Below, piece by piece: positions 33,415 to 44,286 of a stretch of DNA of 64,000 nucleotides. The translations under genes and the position numbers were made by a program. Every line of letters starts with the position of its first letter. Position 1 is the stretch's first letter. Where the stretch lies: positions 868,001-932,000 of the forward strand of contig NZ_AP024885.1 in the NCBI RefSeq assembly GCF_024346975.1, given 5' to 3'. The notes under the pieces are model-generated. The model was not told the DNA's origin. It saw nothing but the letters and a program-made list of their open reading frames with translations, and searched no databases. Source of the DNA: Vibrio neonatus (GTDB taxonomy: Bacteria > Pseudomonadota > Gammaproteobacteria > Enterobacterales > Vibrionaceae).

Positions 33415-34092
33415 TTACCAAGACATCACCCGTCCGTTAAACGAATCATTAGAGACGATGTATTCGGTATTTCTAATTAAATCTTGTCTGATATTGGCAA
33501 AGCTATGTTGGTGATCATCTGCCGCTGAGTGGTGTACGCTAGGCAAAATACCGCCCACACGAATAGCAAAAGGATTGAGCTCTTTAGCCCAACTTTTGGT
33601 TAAGCCATTGACCATAGAGCAGATACTTTCTGTCCCGAGTATCATGTGCGCATTTTCATTGGTGAGAATGTTGATGATGACGCCATGATTGTCATTTTTA
33701 CGCATTTGTTCAGCGCAAGCATGACCGCAACTAAATAGTGGCTGAACAATATTAGAGAACCTAGCACTGAATTCTTCTACAGGGGAAGTACTGACTAAGG
33801 TGGGCAGTGGGCGGTTTTCCCAGTGATTGATTAACACATCAACCCCTTGGTTATAGAACTTCTCTATGTAGTAAAACATGTTATTGACATGCTCTTGGCT
33901 GTCATCGGCAAGCGTGTAGGTACACACGTTATAGCCTGCGGCTAGGCAATCTCGATAGGTTTCTTTTAACTGCGCGGTGCTTTTGTCAGTAATGACAACT
34001 CTCGCGCCAAGTGAGGCAAAGTGTATGGCAAGTGTTTTGCCCAATATGGTTCCTGCTGAAGTGATCAGCACGACTGAGTTATGTATAACCAT
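33415..34092 (-). CDS. SDR-fold protein lacking the catalytic Tyr-Lys pair
   Basis: A 225-residue Rossmann-fold protein of the short-chain dehydrogenase/reductase type. The N-terminal strand and cofactor loop are recognisable (VVLITSAGTILGKTLAIHFA), as is the GLTKSWAKEL helix. Aligning that helix with typical SDRs puts Thr and Cys where the catalytic Tyr and Lys of YxxxK should be, and the usual NNAG motif is replaced by NHWE. It may bind a nucleotide without being an oxidoreductase. ATG 34092 is used because GGGGGGAAG precedes it; an upstream TTG frame would take in that ribosome site. It lies alone between adhE and sodB. Confidence 0.75.
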   Translation of the reverse strand: MVIHNSVVLITSAGTILGKTLAIHFASLGARVVITDKSTAQLKETYRDCLAAGYNVCTYTLADDSQEHVNNMFYYIEKFYNQGVDVLINHWENRPLPTLVSTSPVEEFSARFSNIVQPLFSCGHACAEQMRKNDNHGVIINILTNENAHMILGTESICSMVNGLTKSWAKELNPFAIRVGGILPSVHHSAADDHQHSFANIRQDLIRNTEYIVSNDSFNGRVMSW

Positions 34093-34419
34093 ATGTTTAC
34101 TTCCCCCCAATTTTTAAATTGTCACTTACCCTACTTAATTACTGTGCTTGGCATAACCAGCGGTTTTTATATTTAGGGTACGCTTAACTAATAAGCTATC
34201 AATCACTATAGTGTTTAAAAAGTGACCAGAGGGAGACATTTGTTACAACTGTGATATGCAACTGCTTGAGTTAAGGGGTAGGTCACATATTGCGATGAGA
34301 GAACGTCATTAATTGCGCCGTTTACGTCATGCTAGTGGTAGTGAAATAGAGTTTATGCAGTGGTTGCTGTTGCAGGGAATGAGATTAAGGGAATAAGAAT
34401 AGCGGAGTGAGACTAAACA
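34093..34419. other. Intergenic region
   Basis: About 330 bp between the SDR-like gene and the sodB terminator. I see no gene or clear regulatory motif. Confidence 0.5.
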
Positions 34420-34452
34420 AAAAAATAGGCCACCCAACTGGCAGCCTATTTA
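34420..34452 (-). terminator. Terminator of sodB
   Basis: AAATAGGC and GCCTATTT are the outer arms of a hairpin with an inner CCA/TGG pair; read leftward it is followed by TTTTTTTG. Confidence 0.8.
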
Positions 34453-34468
34453 TCTATTTGCTCGCTAA

Positions 34469-35053
34469 TTATTTAGCTAGGTTTTGTGCAACGAAGTCCC
34501 AGTTAACTAGAGCCCAGAAGCCATTCATGTATTCTGGACGAACGTTACGGTAATCGATGTAGTAAGCGTGTTCCCACAGATCAACAGTAAGAAGCGGAGT
34601 TACGCCTGCTTCTGTTAGAGGAGTCGCTGCGTTTGAAGTGTTTACGATTGCTAGTGAACCGTCTGCGTTTTTAACAAGCCAAGTCCAAGAAGAACCGAAG
34701 TTGTTGATTGCAGAATCAGTGAATTTAGCTTTGAACTCTTCAAAAGAACCAAATGCTGCGTTGATAGCGTCCGCTACAGCACCTGTTGGTTCGCCACCTG
34801 CTTTAGGTGCTAGACAATGCCAGTAGAAAGTGTGGTTCCAAATTTGAGCTGCGTTGTTGAATACGCCACCAGTAGAAGTTTTAACGATCTCTTCTAGTGT
34901 TTTACCTTCAAACTCAGTGCCAGGAATTAGGCCGTTTAGCTTTACAACGTAAGTGTTGTGGTGCTTGCCGTGGTGAAAATCTAGAGTTTCAGCTGAGATA
35001 TGTGGTTCTAGTGCATCTTTTGCATAAGGAAGAGCTGGTAATTCAAATGCCAT
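34469..35053 (-). CDS. sodB: Iron superoxide dismutase
   Basis: Converts superoxide to oxygen and hydrogen peroxide in the cytosol. The 194-residue protein starts [20 protein letters not shown]. The metal ligands lie in [18 protein letters not shown] and [19 protein letters not shown] and the residues around the active site favour the iron form. ATG 35053 has GGAG 10 bases upstream, so the longer upstream frame (to 35098) is not used. It faces grxD across 490 bp, as in other vibrios. In E. coli sodB is iron-responsive via Fur/RyhB; no RyhB site was assigned here. Confidence 0.96.
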   Translation of the reverse strand: MAFELPALPYAKDALEPHISAETLDFHHGKHHNTYVVKLNGLIPGTEFEGKTLEEIVKTSTGGVFNNAAQIWNHTFYWHCLAPKAGGEPTGAVADAINAAFGSFEEFKAKFTDSAINNFGSSWTWLVKNADGSLAIVNTSNAATPLTEAGVTPLLTVDLWEHAYYIDYRNVRPEYMNGFWALVNWDFVAQNLAK

Positions 35054-35541
35054 TTGCTCGGTTCTCCATTTATTTGGGCTAAGCCCTAAGCTTCCCATGT
35101 AGTAAGAATATGTATTTAATAAGAAAAAGGCTCATTAAGTACATGCTACAGCGTCGTTTTGAACACGAACCACTGTACTAATACCAATCGTAGCAATCAA
35201 CAGTCATTGGTATAATTCGTTGGCATTCTATCAATTTTTGGTGCTAATAAAAGGTTAGGTTGCAAATTTATAACATTTACTGATGAGCAAATTGACCGTG
35301 AAATTTGAGTGGATATGGCCTCAGGCTAATGATTATGGGGCTTAGAGAAGACTATACCCGGTAATAAAAACCTTACTAACAGTAATTTTGTTTCTGGATT
35401 AATTGGTATACTATGTGAGCACTGCAACAAGATCTGTTCAAATATGTAACAATAACCTTATTTAGTTTATGGTTTTTATTCTAAGCTAGTAAGGTAAAAT
35501 GGCGAGATATTATCAAGAGCACACCGACTCAGAGGTCCTTA
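35054..35541. promoter_or_regulatory. Divergent sodB-grxD intergenic region
   Basis: About 490 bp with no supported gene. It must hold both promoters. It is AT-rich, and I could not assign a specific Fur or IscR site with confidence. Confidence 0.45.
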
Positions 35542-35871
35542 ATGGAAACCCTAGACAAAATTAAACAGCAAATCGAACAAAACACTATTCTTCTATACAT
35601 GAAGGGTTCACCTAAGCTTCCAAGCTGTGGGTTTTCTTCACAAGCTTCTCAAGCTTTGATGGCGTGTGGCGAGAAGTTTGCTTACGTTGATATTCTGCAA
35701 AACCCAGATATCCGTGCCGAGCTTCCAGCTTACGCACAATGGCCTACATTCCCTCAACTTTGGATTGAAGGCGAGCTTATTGGTGGTTGTGACATCATCA
35801 TTGAGATGTTCCAAAAAGGCGAACTACAACCGCTAGTTAAAGAAGCGGCTGAACGCGCTGCTGGCGAATAA
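35542..35871 (+). CDS. grxD: Monothiol glutaredoxin Grx4
   Basis: A 109-residue CGFS-type glutaredoxin that carries or delivers [2Fe-2S] clusters. The active site KLPSCGFSSQ is near residue 29. WPTFPQLWIEGELIGGCDI contains the glutathione-binding TFP-like motif and the GGCD motif. AGAGGTCC lies about 6 bases before the ATG. It is monocistronic, with a terminator 36 bp downstream, and divergent from sodB, a common iron/oxidative-stress pairing. Confidence 0.96.
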   Translation: METLDKIKQQIEQNTILLYMKGSPKLPSCGFSSQASQALMACGEKFAYVDILQNPDIRAELPAYAQWPTFPQLWIEGELIGGCDIIIEMFQKGELQPLVKEAAERAAGE

Positions 35872-35907
35872 GTGTTTTTGTAACCTATCTTTTAGGTTAA
35901 CAACTAA

Positions 35908-35933
35908 AAAAGGCTTCCGTTTGGAAGCCTTTT
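35908..35933 (+). terminator. Terminator of grxD
   Basis: AAAAGGCTTCC-GTTT-GGAAGCCTTTT. Confidence 0.9.
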
Positions 35934-35990
35934 GTTTATCAGTCATTTACAAATGTGAATTTTGACTAATTACGTTTCTAAATCATGCCC

Positions 35991-37316
35991 CTAAAGAACC
36001 ATAGCGGCAATCCAGCCGAAGATGATCAAAGGAATGTTGTAGTGGATAAAGGTAGGCACAACGGTTTGCCAAATATGCTCGTGCTGACCATCAGCGTTCA
36101 GACCTGATGTAGGGCCTAAAGTTGAGTCAGAAGCCGGAGAACCCGCATCACCTAACGCTGCTGCCGTACCGACGAGCGCAACCACAGCCATTGGTGAGAA
36201 ACCAAAAGCCAGCGCCAGCGGAACGTAGATAGTGGCAATAATTGGAATAGTCGAGAACGAAGAACCAATACCCATAGTAACAAGTAGACCAACTACCAAC
36301 ATCAATAACGCCGCCAGTGGTTTGTTGTCACCAATAGAGGTCGACAGTGCTTGCACCAGTGTTTCCACGCCACCTGTCGCTTTCATAACTGCGGCAAAAC
36401 CGGCTGCAGCAATCATGATAAAGCCAATCATTGCCATCATGTGTACGCCACGGGTAAATACGTCGTGCGTTTCTTTCCATGCAATAACGCCACCAAAGGT
36501 GAATACCATAAAGCCTGCTAGCGCCCCGATAATCATAGAGCCTGTATAAAGCTGTACCGAAAGCGCCGCTACAATACCCAACACAGCAACAATAATGTGT
36601 TTTTTATTGATGTGGCTTGGCTCAGTGTCAACATGAGTGATTTCTGTTTCTTGGTAGGTTCTTGGTTTGCGATAGCTGATAAAAATCGCAATTAACAGAC
36701 CGCTGACCATGCCTAGCGCTGGGAATAGCATCGCCATAGGGACATCAGAAGCACTGATGTTGGTTAGTCCGTTATCTCTTAGGTTCTTGAGCAAGATGTT
36801 ATTCAGGAATATTCCGCCAAAACCAACTGGCAGCACCATGTATGGAGTGACAAGACCAAAGGTCAGCACACAAGCAATCATACGGCGGTCTAGTTTTAGT
36901 TTGGCAAACACAGCGAGCAAAGGTGGGATCAGAATGGGGATAAATGCTATGTGTACAGGAATAACGTTTTGCGATGACATGGTAATGAGTACCAAAATTG
37001 CCAATACGCCATATTTTAGAGCGGTAGACGCAGAGTCATTTTTTTGACCATTGATGCGTTTTATCGCACTTTGAGCCAATAAATCAGTAATACCTGATTT
37101 AGAGATGGCGACAGCAAAGGTACCTAACATGGCGTAACTTAATGCGATGGTCGCACCGCCACCCAATCCACCTTCAAAAGCAGAAATAGTATCAGTGATA
37201 CTCATGCCTGCGGTAAGTCCACCGACTATGGCACTAAATGTTAACGCAACGACAACGTTAACGCGCATCAATGCCAGCAATAGCATGATGCAAACGGATA
37301 TAATTATGGGATTCAT
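35991..37316 (-). CDS. Na+/H+ antiporter-family (NhaC/YuiF-type) membrane transporter
   Basis: A 441-residue inner membrane protein with about 11-12 hydrophobic helices. The [19 protein letters not shown] segment near residue 390 and [16 protein letters not shown] near residue 345 are characteristic of the Na+/H+ antiporter/YuiF family. Some members are annotated as histidine or other amino acid transporters, so the substrate is uncertain. It is transcribed leftward, about 45 bp downstream of rnt and in the same direction, and may share its transcript. Confidence 0.85.
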   Translation of the reverse strand: MNPIIISVCIMLLLALMRVNVVVALTFSAIVGGLTAGMSITDTISAFEGGLGGGATIALSYAMLGTFAVAISKSGITDLLAQSAIKRINGQKNDSASTALKYGVLAILVLITMSSQNVIPVHIAFIPILIPPLLAVFAKLKLDRRMIACVLTFGLVTPYMVLPVGFGGIFLNNILLKNLRDNGLTNISASDVPMAMLFPALGMVSGLLIAIFISYRKPRTYQETEITHVDTEPSHINKKHIIVAVLGIVAALSVQLYTGSMIIGALAGFMVFTFGGVIAWKETHDVFTRGVHMMAMIGFIMIAAAGFAAVMKATGGVETLVQALSTSIGDNKPLAALLMLVVGLLVTMGIGSSFSTIPIIATIYVPLALAFGFSPMAVVALVGTAAALGDAGSPASDSTLGPTSGLNADGQHEHIWQTVVPTFIHYNIPLIIFGWIAAMVL

Positions 37317-37361
37317 TAATCTTCTCTGATTGTGTGTTTATACCAACAATTAGGGTTGGTA

Positions 37362-38006
37362 TTAATCTTGGTCCATCAACGGCCAGCCCCCAAGGGCTTT
37401 CCACTTATTAACAATTTTACAAAACAGTTCAGCGGTTTTTTGTGTATCGTAAAGTGCTGAATGAGCTTCTTTATTATCGAACTCTATTTGGGCAGCTTTG
37501 CACGCTTTTGCCAATACCGTTTGCCCAAAAGCAAGACCACTTAAGGTGGCGGTATCAAATGTCGCAAACGGGTGAAAAGGTACGCGTTTTAGCTTAGAGC
37601 GTTCACTCGCTTCAGAGACAAAGCCATGATCAAAGGCGGCGTTGTGGGCAACAATAATGGCGCGGCTGCATTCTGCTTGTTTTTGTTCTTTACGAACTAA
37701 CTTATAAATTTCTCTGAGTGCTTCTGACTCCGGAATAGCTCCACGTAATGGGCTAAAAGGGTCAGGCATGCCGATAAAATCAAGAGCTTCTTTTTCTAAA
37801 TTAGCGCCTTCAAAAGGTTCAACCTGAAAATGGATGGTACTTGCAGGATGCAGATCTCCATTTTCATCCATAGCCAGAGTCACTGCGCAAATTTCCAGCA
37901 GTGCGTCAGTTTTGGAATTAAACCCAGCTGTTTCTACATCAATAACAACAGGGAAATACCCTCTGAATCGTTTTTTTAGCGTCAAAGCTTCATTTTCTAC
38001 AGTCAT
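37362..38006 (-). CDS. rnt: Ribonuclease T
   Basis: A 3'-5' exoribonuclease that trims tRNA CCA ends and other stable RNAs. It is a DEDDh-family enzyme of 214 residues. Asp23 and Glu25 lie in [10 protein letters not shown], an Asp in [10 protein letters not shown], and the HxxxxD signature in [12 protein letters not shown] 38006 is used because it gives the normal start [14 protein letters not shown]; the longer frame begins with TTG and has no ribosome site. Confidence 0.95.
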   Translation of the reverse strand: MTVENEALTLKKRFRGYFPVVIDVETAGFNSKTDALLEICAVTLAMDENGDLHPASTIHFQVEPFEGANLEKEALDFIGMPDPFSPLRGAIPESEALREIYKLVRKEQKQAECSRAIIVAHNAAFDHGFVSEASERSKLKRVPFHPFATFDTATLSGLAFGQTVLAKACKAAQIEFDNKEAHSALYDTQKTAELFCKIVNKWKALGGWPLMDQD

Positions 38007-38231
38007 AACAAACAAAACATATAAATAAGGGTGAGCATTATTGCAGATTCATAACTTTTTCTAAACCTAAACATGTATTTAGCTAATGGGAAAGGTGAGA
38101 ATACTCTTAAATAGTGCTGCGCAATTATTCCACATTTGCATAAAATAGGTGTGCGGATCGAGCCTTATTGAGCTGAGAAGATGTTTATTATTTATAGGGG
38201 CAGGCAAGAGCTAGCATTATTAAAGCGGCAC

Positions 38232-38264
38232 AAAAAAGCGATAGTTATCAGCTAACTATCGCCT
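38232..38264 (-). terminator. Terminator of gloA
   Basis: GGCGATAGTTA and TAACTATCGC pair when read leftward and are followed by TTTTTTG. Confidence 0.85.
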
Positions 38265-38295
38265 TAAAGATGTCATGTGCTGAGTTTAAACAGAA

Positions 38296-38712
38296 TTATC
38301 CGTTTAGACCTGCAGATGCATTTGCGCGTTGGATCAATTCAATTTTGTAGCCGTCTGGGTCGGTGACAAAAGCGATATGTGTTGAGCCACCTTTTACTGG
38401 ACCGGGTTCACGGGTGACATTGCCACCAGCGGCTTTAATTGCATCGCATGTGGCGTAGATATCTTCGTAGCCGATAGCAACGTGACCAAAGGCATCACCT
38501 AGATCGTATTGAGTGGTACCCCAGTTGTAGGTCAGTTCAATGACGGCGCCTTGAGACTCGTCACCAAAGCCAACAAAGGCAAGAGTGTATTCATACTCTT
38601 TGTTTTCGTTTTTACGCAGTAATTCCATACCCATAACCTTGGTATAGAATTCGATAGATTTGTCTAAATCACCCACGCGAAGCATGGTGTGTAATACGCG
38701 ACCTTGAGACAT
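38296..38712 (-). CDS. gloA: Lactoylglutathione lyase (glyoxalase I)
   Basis: Converts the hemithioacetal of methylglyoxal and glutathione to S-lactoylglutathione. The 138-residue sequence has the two beta-alpha-beta modules of the family. Metal ligands are expected at His8 (RVLHTMLRV), Glu in VIELTYNWG, His in [10 protein letters not shown] and Glu in [17 protein letters not shown] precedes the ATG. It lies between rnt and nth, a usual vibrio order. Confidence 0.95.
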   Translation of the reverse strand: MSQGRVLHTMLRVGDLDKSIEFYTKVMGMELLRKNENKEYEYTLAFVGFGDESQGAVIELTYNWGTTQYDLGDAFGHVAIGYEDIYATCDAIKAAGGNVTREPGPVKGGSTHIAFVTDPDGYKIELIQRANASAGLNG

Positions 38713-38756
38713 GCAGTTTCCTTCATTATTTTTATTTTAGGTTAGTGAAAGTGGCT

Positions 38757-39392
38757 CTAATCTATGATTTTATCTTTAAACTCGCATAGATCTTCTATGA
38801 TACAGCTACCACAACGTGGCTTACGTGCAATGCAAGTGTAGCGGCCATGTAGAATGAGCCAGTGATGTACGTCGAGTTTAAATTCTTTTGGCACAACTTT
38901 AAGCAGTTTTTGTTCTACATCGTCAACCGTTTTACCCATGGCAAACTTAGTACGATTCGATACACGATAAATATGGGTATCGACTGCAATGGTTGGCCAA
39001 CCAAAGGCAGTATTTAGCACGACATTAGCCGTTTTACGCCCAACGCCGGGTAGCGCTTCTAAGGCTTCTCGGTTTTCTGGCACTTCACCATTGTGCTTTT
39101 CTAGTAAGATTTTGCACGTTTTGATGGTGTTTTCGGCTTTCGAGTTAAACAAGCCAATGGTTTTTATATACTGTTTGAGCTCATCAACCCCAAGATCAAA
39201 CAGTGCTTGCGGTGTATTAGCCACGGGAAATAGCTTATTCGTAGCTTTATTGACACTGACGTCTGTTGCTTGAGCTGAAAGCAAAACGGCAATTAATAGT
39301 TCAAAAGGGGAGTTCCAGTTGAGCTCCGTTTCTGGGTGAGGGTTCTCCTCACGCAGTTTTTCCAATATGAGCCGACGCTTATCTTTATTCAT
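38757..39392 (-). CDS. nth: Endonuclease III
   Basis: A base-excision repair glycosylase/AP lyase for oxidised pyrimidines. The helix-hairpin-helix motif LPGVGRKTANVV holds Lys120, and AVDTHIYRVSNR holds Asp138, both at E. coli numbering. The C-terminal [4Fe-4S] cysteines follow CxxxxxxCxxCxxxxxC (CIARKPRCGSCIIEDLC). It has 211 residues. It is the last gene of the rnf operon, 21 bp after rnfE, as in E. coli rsx-nth. Confidence 0.96.
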   Translation of the reverse strand: MNKDKRRLILEKLREENPHPETELNWNSPFELLIAVLLSAQATDVSVNKATNKLFPVANTPQALFDLGVDELKQYIKTIGLFNSKAENTIKTCKILLEKHNGEVPENREALEALPGVGRKTANVVLNTAFGWPTIAVDTHIYRVSNRTKFAMGKTVDDVEQKLLKVVPKEFKLDVHHWLILHGRYTCIARKPRCGSCIIEDLCEFKDKIID

Positions 39393-39413
39393 TGAGTCCG
39401 TTTAAATATAAGA

Positions 39414-40106
39414 TTAATTGTTAGTTACACGAGCACGTTGGATTTCTTTTTTCTCTTGCTTAGGTGCTTTTTTAGCTTGATAGCTGTCTATCCAGTTTTT
39501 GGCTGCAATTAAAAAGCCAACGCCAATAAAGGCGCCCGGTGGCAACATAGCCAGCAAGAAGTTGCTATCTACATGGTAAACTTGGATTCGTAACACACTT
39601 GCCCAATCACCGAGTAGTAAATCTGCGCCATCAAATAAGGTGCCGTTACCTAAGATCTCACGCATTGCGCCAAGCACAACCAATACCGCCGTCATCCCTA
39701 AGCCCATCCACAGCCCATCTAACACGGCCAGCAAAGGTGTATTTTTAGAAGCATACGCTTCTGCGCGGCCAATGATAATGCAGTTTGTCACAATTAATGG
39801 AATAAAAATGCCAAGAGACAGGTAAAGTCCGTACGCATACGCATTTATGAGAAGCTGCACACAGGTGACGAGTGCGGCGATGATCATAACAAAAATAGGC
39901 AAACGGATTTCTTGTGGCACATGGTGGCGAATCAAAGAGATCGTCAGGTTTGAGCCAACCAGTACCATAAGAGTGGCAATACCAAGCCCCATCGCATTGG
40001 TGACGGTTGCCGATACTGCCAACAATGGACATAAGCCAAGCAGTTGCACTAGTGCGGGGTTGTTGTCCCACAGCCCATTTTTTAATAGGAGTTTTTTCTC
40101 TGACAT
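39414..40106 (-). CDS. rnfE: Rnf ion-translocating complex subunit E
   Basis: An integral membrane subunit of the Rnf/Rsx complex, which couples electron transfer between ferredoxin and NAD to ion transport (and in E. coli resets SoxR). 230 residues with six predicted helices, beginning [25 protein letters not shown], a signature shared with RnfA. The start overlaps the rnfG stop (TAATG). The charged C-terminal tail [16 protein letters not shown] is cytoplasmic. Confidence 0.95.
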   Translation of the reverse strand: MSEKKLLLKNGLWDNNPALVQLLGLCPLLAVSATVTNAMGLGIATLMVLVGSNLTISLIRHHVPQEIRLPIFVMIIAALVTCVQLLINAYAYGLYLSLGIFIPLIVTNCIIIGRAEAYASKNTPLLAVLDGLWMGLGMTAVLVVLGAMREILGNGTLFDGADLLLGDWASVLRIQVYHVDSNFLLAMLPPGAFIGVGFLIAAKNWIDSYQAKKAPKQEKKEIQRARVTNN

Positions 40107-40735
40107 TATTTCACCTCACATTGTGGTGACTGGTTCAAGATCTGCTCTTGGTTTTGAGAAAAGTATAAGCCAGTTTTGTATACCGATTTTACTACCGCGC
40201 GCGGGGTGATGGTTGCGCCAGTAAATTGGTCAAATTGGCCGCCATCTTTACGTACATGCCAGCTGTCGTGGTTATCTGGGGTAATGATTTTATTGGCAAA
40301 AGATAAAATCCAATCTGAGACTCGCAAATCAATTTTGTCGCCAAGCCCAGGGGTTTCATTTTGCGATAACACGCGAGTGCCCAAGACTTTACCTTGTAAG
40401 TCTATACCCACTAACAACTTGATAGCGCCGTTATAGCCATCGGGAGCTATGGTTTCAATGGCTATTGCGGTTGGCGCGCCGTCTAAGGTTGCCACATACG
40501 CAGGCATGCTTTCTTGCGTGCCTAATGCTGGGTTATTTAGCTGTAGGCAATTTGCGTATAGCTCATTGTCGTGCATGCTCATTGGGATAACTTGGTTGAG
40601 TTGCCCTTGTAGCTGCGCAATTTGTTGAGCCTGTATGGTGTCCTTGGTCAATAGGTGTGTTATTGAAACAACACCTGTTGTAATGCAAGCGAACATGGCA
40701 AGGATCAAACCGTTTTTCTGTATGGTTTTAAACAT
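40106..40735 (-). CDS. rnfG: Rnf complex FMN-binding subunit G
   Basis: A membrane-anchored periplasmic flavoprotein. One N-terminal helix ([16 protein letters not shown]) is followed by the FMN-binding domain. The covalent FMN threonine is in [18 protein letters not shown] 40735, 4 bp after the rnfD stop, gives the normal start MFKTIQKNG; the longer frame to 40804 runs back into rnfD and is rejected. 209 residues. Confidence 0.94.
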   Translation of the reverse strand: MFKTIQKNGLILAMFACITTGVVSITHLLTKDTIQAQQIAQLQGQLNQVIPMSMHDNELYANCLQLNNPALGTQESMPAYVATLDGAPTAIAIETIAPDGYNGAIKLLVGIDLQGKVLGTRVLSQNETPGLGDKIDLRVSDWILSFANKIITPDNHDSWHVRKDGGQFDQFTGATITPRAVVKSVYKTGLYFSQNQEQILNQSPQCEVK

Positions 40736-40739
40736 GATA

Positions 40740-41789
40740 TTACTTGTGACCGTAGGTTCTTGGTTGAGTGTAGTAATCAATAAGTGGCACACACATATTG
40801 GCAATAATCACGGCAAACGCAATCCCATCTGGGAAGCCGCCAAAGGTGCGAATAATCACCACCAGTGCGCCAATGAGCGCGCCAAAAATCAATCGACCTT
40901 TGACAGTGGTGGCCGCAGATACGGGATCGGTGGCAATAAAGAACGCCCCGAGCATGGTTGCCCCAGAGAACAGCTGAAATAGGGGAGAGCCCTGTGCGCC
41001 CGGAGTAATAATAAATAGCAATACGCTCATGCCCAATACACCGGCCAATACGCCAGCAGGGATATACCACTGAATGACGCGCAGCTTCACCATTACTAAA
41101 CCGCCAATTAGGAACATGATATTAACCCATTCCCAACCAAATCCAGCAATCCCAGAAAATAGTGGGCTATTGGTGATTTCAGACAGAGTTTGACCGTGGC
41201 CAAGCCCAGTTTTTACGGTATCTAATGGAGTGGCCATGGTAATGCCATCTACACCGGTGCGTATTTGCTGTAGCGACATGCCATCAATATTAAAGCCACT
41301 GAATATTAAGGATAGCGCATCGGTAGCGCCTACCGGAGTCGATGAAATTTGTGCAGGCGTTAACCAACTGGTCATCTGCACCGGAAAAGAGATCAGCAAG
41401 ACTACGTAAGCGACCATTGCCGGATTAAAGAGGTTTTGCCCAATACCACCGTATAGGTGCTTGGCGACCACAATTGCAAAAAATAGACCGATTACCGTGA
41501 TCCACCAAGGCGAGAGTGGAGGAATGGCAATCGCAAGCAATAATCCGGTTAATAGCGCACTGTTATCACGCAAAGCGCCAAAGGGTGAACGTCCACGTAA
41601 TAACATGATGACGGACTCAAAAGACCATGCCACCAAAATGGCAAACAGCACTTGTATTATCGTGCCAAAGCCAAAAAAGTAGGTTTGCGCCAAAATGCCC
41701 GGAATGGCACAAATGGCAACTAACAGCATCATATTCGACAGTGAGCGACGCTTTTGAGTGTGTGGTGAACTGGCGATAAAAAATGCCAC
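40740..41789 (-). CDS. rnfD: Rnf complex FMN-binding membrane subunit D
   Basis: A polytopic membrane subunit with covalently bound FMN; the attachment threonine is expected in the [11 protein letters not shown] segment. 349 residues, about nine helices. The start codon is GTG overlapping the rnfC stop (TAGTG), so translation is coupled. The motif [18 protein letters not shown] near the C-terminus is conserved in the RnfD/NqrB family. Confidence 0.95.
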   Translation of the reverse strand: MAFFIASSPHTQKRRSLSNMMLLVAICAIPGILAQTYFFGFGTIIQVLFAILVAWSFESVIMLLRGRSPFGALRDNSALLTGLLLAIAIPPLSPWWITVIGLFFAIVVAKHLYGGIGQNLFNPAMVAYVVLLISFPVQMTSWLTPAQISSTPVGATDALSLIFSGFNIDGMSLQQIRTGVDGITMATPLDTVKTGLGHGQTLSEITNSPLFSGIAGFGWEWVNIMFLIGGLVMVKLRVIQWYIPAGVLAGVLGMSVLLFIITPGAQGSPLFQLFSGATMLGAFFIATDPVSAATTVKGRLIFGALIGALVVIIRTFGGFPDGIAFAVIIANMCVPLIDYYTQPRTYGHK

Positions 41790-44281
41790 TAGTTTTTCTC
41801 CTTAGAGTCACTGCTATCGGCTTGTTGAGCCGCTTTTCTTGCTTTTGCCCGTGCAATCGCCGCGGCTACTGCGGCTTTCTTCGGGTCGTTTTCTGGTGCA
41901 GGTTCACTGTGTTGTGATGCTGCGTTATCTGTTGCTTGTTGCTCTGCTTTGCGCGCTTTGGCGCGAGCAATAGCAGCGGCCACGGCGGCTTTTTTCGGGT
42001 CATCACTTGGCGCAGGTTCGCTAGTTTCTGACTCGGTGCTACTTGCTGAAGCTTGCTCTGCTTTACGCGCTTTAGCGCGAGCAATGGCGGCTGCCACAGC
42101 AGCTTTTTTCGGGTCATCACTTGGCGTAGGTTCGCTAGTTTCTGACTCGTTGTTATCTGCTGAGGCTTGCTCTGCTTTACGCGCTTTAGCGCGAGCAATA
42201 GCGGCGACAGCTGCTTTTTTCGGGTCATCGCTTGGCGCAGGTTCGCTAGTTTCTGATTCGGTGTTATCTGCTGAGGCTTGTTCTGCTTTGCGCGCTTTAG
42301 CGCGGGCAATGGCGGCGGCTACCGCTGATTTTTTCGAATCAGCTTCGCTATCGGTCGCACTTGCCGTGGCGTTTGTCGTTGCACTTGCTTGAGCGGCTTT
42401 CTTAGCTTTAGCTCTTTCTACTGCCGCTTTAATGGCGTCGTGCTTCGCCGATTTATCATCGTTTGCATCAGCGTTACCGTTTGCTGATGCGGCAAGCTGT
42501 TCTTTCTTCGCTTTAGCGCGCGCAATTGCCGCAGCTACTGCATCGGTTTTAGAGTCTGCTTTAGCGTCTGTGGCTGAATCACCATCGGCTTGTGATTGTT
42601 GGGCTTTACGTGCGCGAGCTTCTTGTTTGCGTTGCTCACGAAGTTTGCGCATTTCAGAGTTATCAGGTTCAGCAGTTTCACTTGGTTGAACTTGTGCTTG
42701 TTTAGCTTTAGCGCGGGCAATGGCGGCCGCAACCGCAGATTTTGGTCCTTCAGCTTTTTGCTGTTTAACTCGCTCGATAGCAGCGGCAATAGCATCACCA
42801 CCGTCAGCGGTTTTCATTTGGCTGCGACGTTTATCGGCAGCTTGTTTGTATTTTTGTTCGCGTTCAAGTTTGTCGCGCTCTAGACGCTCTTTACGCTGTT
42901 CAAAACGCACTTTAGCGCGCTCAGCCGCTTCTTGCTCCGCATTGCGAGTTTTGATCTCAGCTTTAGACTGACGGTAGTATTGCACTAACGGAATGTTACT
43001 TGGGCACACATACGCGCAAGCGCCACATTCAATGCAGTCTTTAAGGTTGTACTCTTCTAATTTGTCCAGGTCTTGATCTTTGGAATACCACAGCATTTGC
43101 TGAGGCAGTAGCGATGCGGGGCACACCTCAGCGCATTGACCACAGCGGATACACGCCATTTCGTGATCATCAAAAGAAATCTCACGTTTTCCCGGTGCTA
43201 ATACGCAGTTACTGATTTTAGTCAGTGGCGCTTCAATTTGTGGCAGAGCAAAGCCCATCATAGGGCCGCCGATAATCACGGCTTGCTTTTTGGTGGGCGT
43301 AAATTCGCCTTGTTTTAACAAGTGCGCCACTGGAGTACCAATAGGCACCCAGTAGTTTTTCGCCGATTTAATGCTTTTACCGGTTAAGGTAATGACGCGC
43401 TCAATAAGAGGCTCACCATCAATCACCGCACGTTTTACTGCAAATGCTGAACCTACATTGAACATAGTCATACCAATATCAGCCGAGTAGCCGTTACTTG
43501 GTATTTCTTTATTGGTCAGGATTTTGATCAGCTGTTTGGATGCGCCCGATGGGTATTTGGTTGGCACAGCGCGAATCACTACGTCGTGATCAGCTCCGGC
43601 TTTATGTAATGCTTCGATTGCTTCAGGCTTGTTATCTTCAACACCAATGATCGCTAATTTAGGCTTTAGAATATGCTTTAAAATCTCAATGCCTTGCATG
43701 ATTTCATCAGCATATTCACGCATCAAAGTATCATCAGCGGTAATGTACGGCTCACATTCAGCCGCATTGATAATTAAAATATCAACTCGACCAAGACCGG
43801 ATTGCAATTTACGTGCGGTAGGGAAACCTGCACCGCCTAGCCCGGAAATACCCGCTTGGCGAATAATATCCAGCAGTTGCTCAGGATTACATTGGGTGTA
43901 ATCAGGCACACCTTGGTGCGAAATCCATGTGTCTTGATGATCGACTTTGATTACGATCGACATCTCTGGAATAGCAGAAGGGTGGCAACTTGGGCGAGGC
44001 TCAATAGCAATAACTTCTCCGGAGGTGGCCGCATGTACAGGCAGGCTTAAACTGGAGTTGTATTGTGTTAAAGGTTGTCCTTTTAGCACTTTGTCGCCAA
44101 CACGGACAATCACATCACCTTTTTTACCTATGTGTTGCTTGATAGGTATGATTAATTCATCAGCGAGACTCGAGCGCGCAATCTTTGAGGATTGAGATTG
44201 AGATTTGTTCTCTGGTGGATGAACACCCCCTGGGAATTCCCATAGGTGACCAGAGCGAATTTTTTCGATTAAAGAGAGCAT
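41789..44281 (-). CDS. rnfC: Rnf complex iron-sulfur subunit C with long Ala/Lys repeat tail
   Basis: The cytoplasmic NADH-side subunit of Rnf. Residues 1 to about 360 form the NADH/FMN-binding body ([14 protein letters not shown]). Two [4Fe-4S] motifs follow: [14 protein letters not shown] and [13 protein letters not shown]. After about residue 450 comes a charged coiled region, then at least eight alanine/lysine-rich units ([16 protein letters not shown]) separated by acidic linkers. At 830 residues it is longer than many RnfC proteins because of this tail. It starts 6 bp after rnfB ends. Confidence 0.95.
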   Translation of the reverse strand: MLSLIEKIRSGHLWEFPGGVHPPENKSQSQSSKIARSSLADELIIPIKQHIGKKGDVIVRVGDKVLKGQPLTQYNSSLSLPVHAATSGEVIAIEPRPSCHPSAIPEMSIVIKVDHQDTWISHQGVPDYTQCNPEQLLDIIRQAGISGLGGAGFPTARKLQSGLGRVDILIINAAECEPYITADDTLMREYADEIMQGIEILKHILKPKLAIIGVEDNKPEAIEALHKAGADHDVVIRAVPTKYPSGASKQLIKILTNKEIPSNGYSADIGMTMFNVGSAFAVKRAVIDGEPLIERVITLTGKSIKSAKNYWVPIGTPVAHLLKQGEFTPTKKQAVIIGGPMMGFALPQIEAPLTKISNCVLAPGKREISFDDHEMACIRCGQCAEVCPASLLPQQMLWYSKDQDLDKLEEYNLKDCIECGACAYVCPSNIPLVQYYRQSKAEIKTRNAEQEAAERAKVRFEQRKERLERDKLEREQKYKQAADKRRSQMKTADGGDAIAAAIERVKQQKAEGPKSAVAAAIARAKAKQAQVQPSETAEPDNSEMRKLREQRKQEARARKAQQSQADGDSATDAKADSKTDAVAAAIARAKAKKEQLAASANGNADANDDKSAKHDAIKAAVERAKAKKAAQASATTNATASATDSEADSKKSAVAAAIARAKARKAEQASADNTESETSEPAPSDDPKKAAVAAIARAKARKAEQASADNNESETSEPTPSDDPKKAAVAAAIARAKARKAEQASASSTESETSEPAPSDDPKKAAVAAAIARAKARKAEQQATDNAASQHSEPAPENDPKKAAVAAAIARAKARKAAQQADSSDSKEKN
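41830..42335. repeat. Tandem ~114-bp repeats in rnfC
   Basis: Five near-identical units of about 114 bp encode [19 protein letters not shown] followed by an acidic linker (ESETSEPxPSDDP). One unit lacks an alanine codon ([10 protein letters not shown]). Older, more diverged units extend the pattern back to about 42760. Such arrays change copy number by recombination. Confidence 0.85.
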
Positions 44282-44286
44282 GTTCG

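Noticed and set aside
41866..42971. Several long frames on both strands over the rnfC repeats
   Set aside because: The GC-rich alanine repeats keep other frames open by chance; rnfC is the only frame consistent with the operon.
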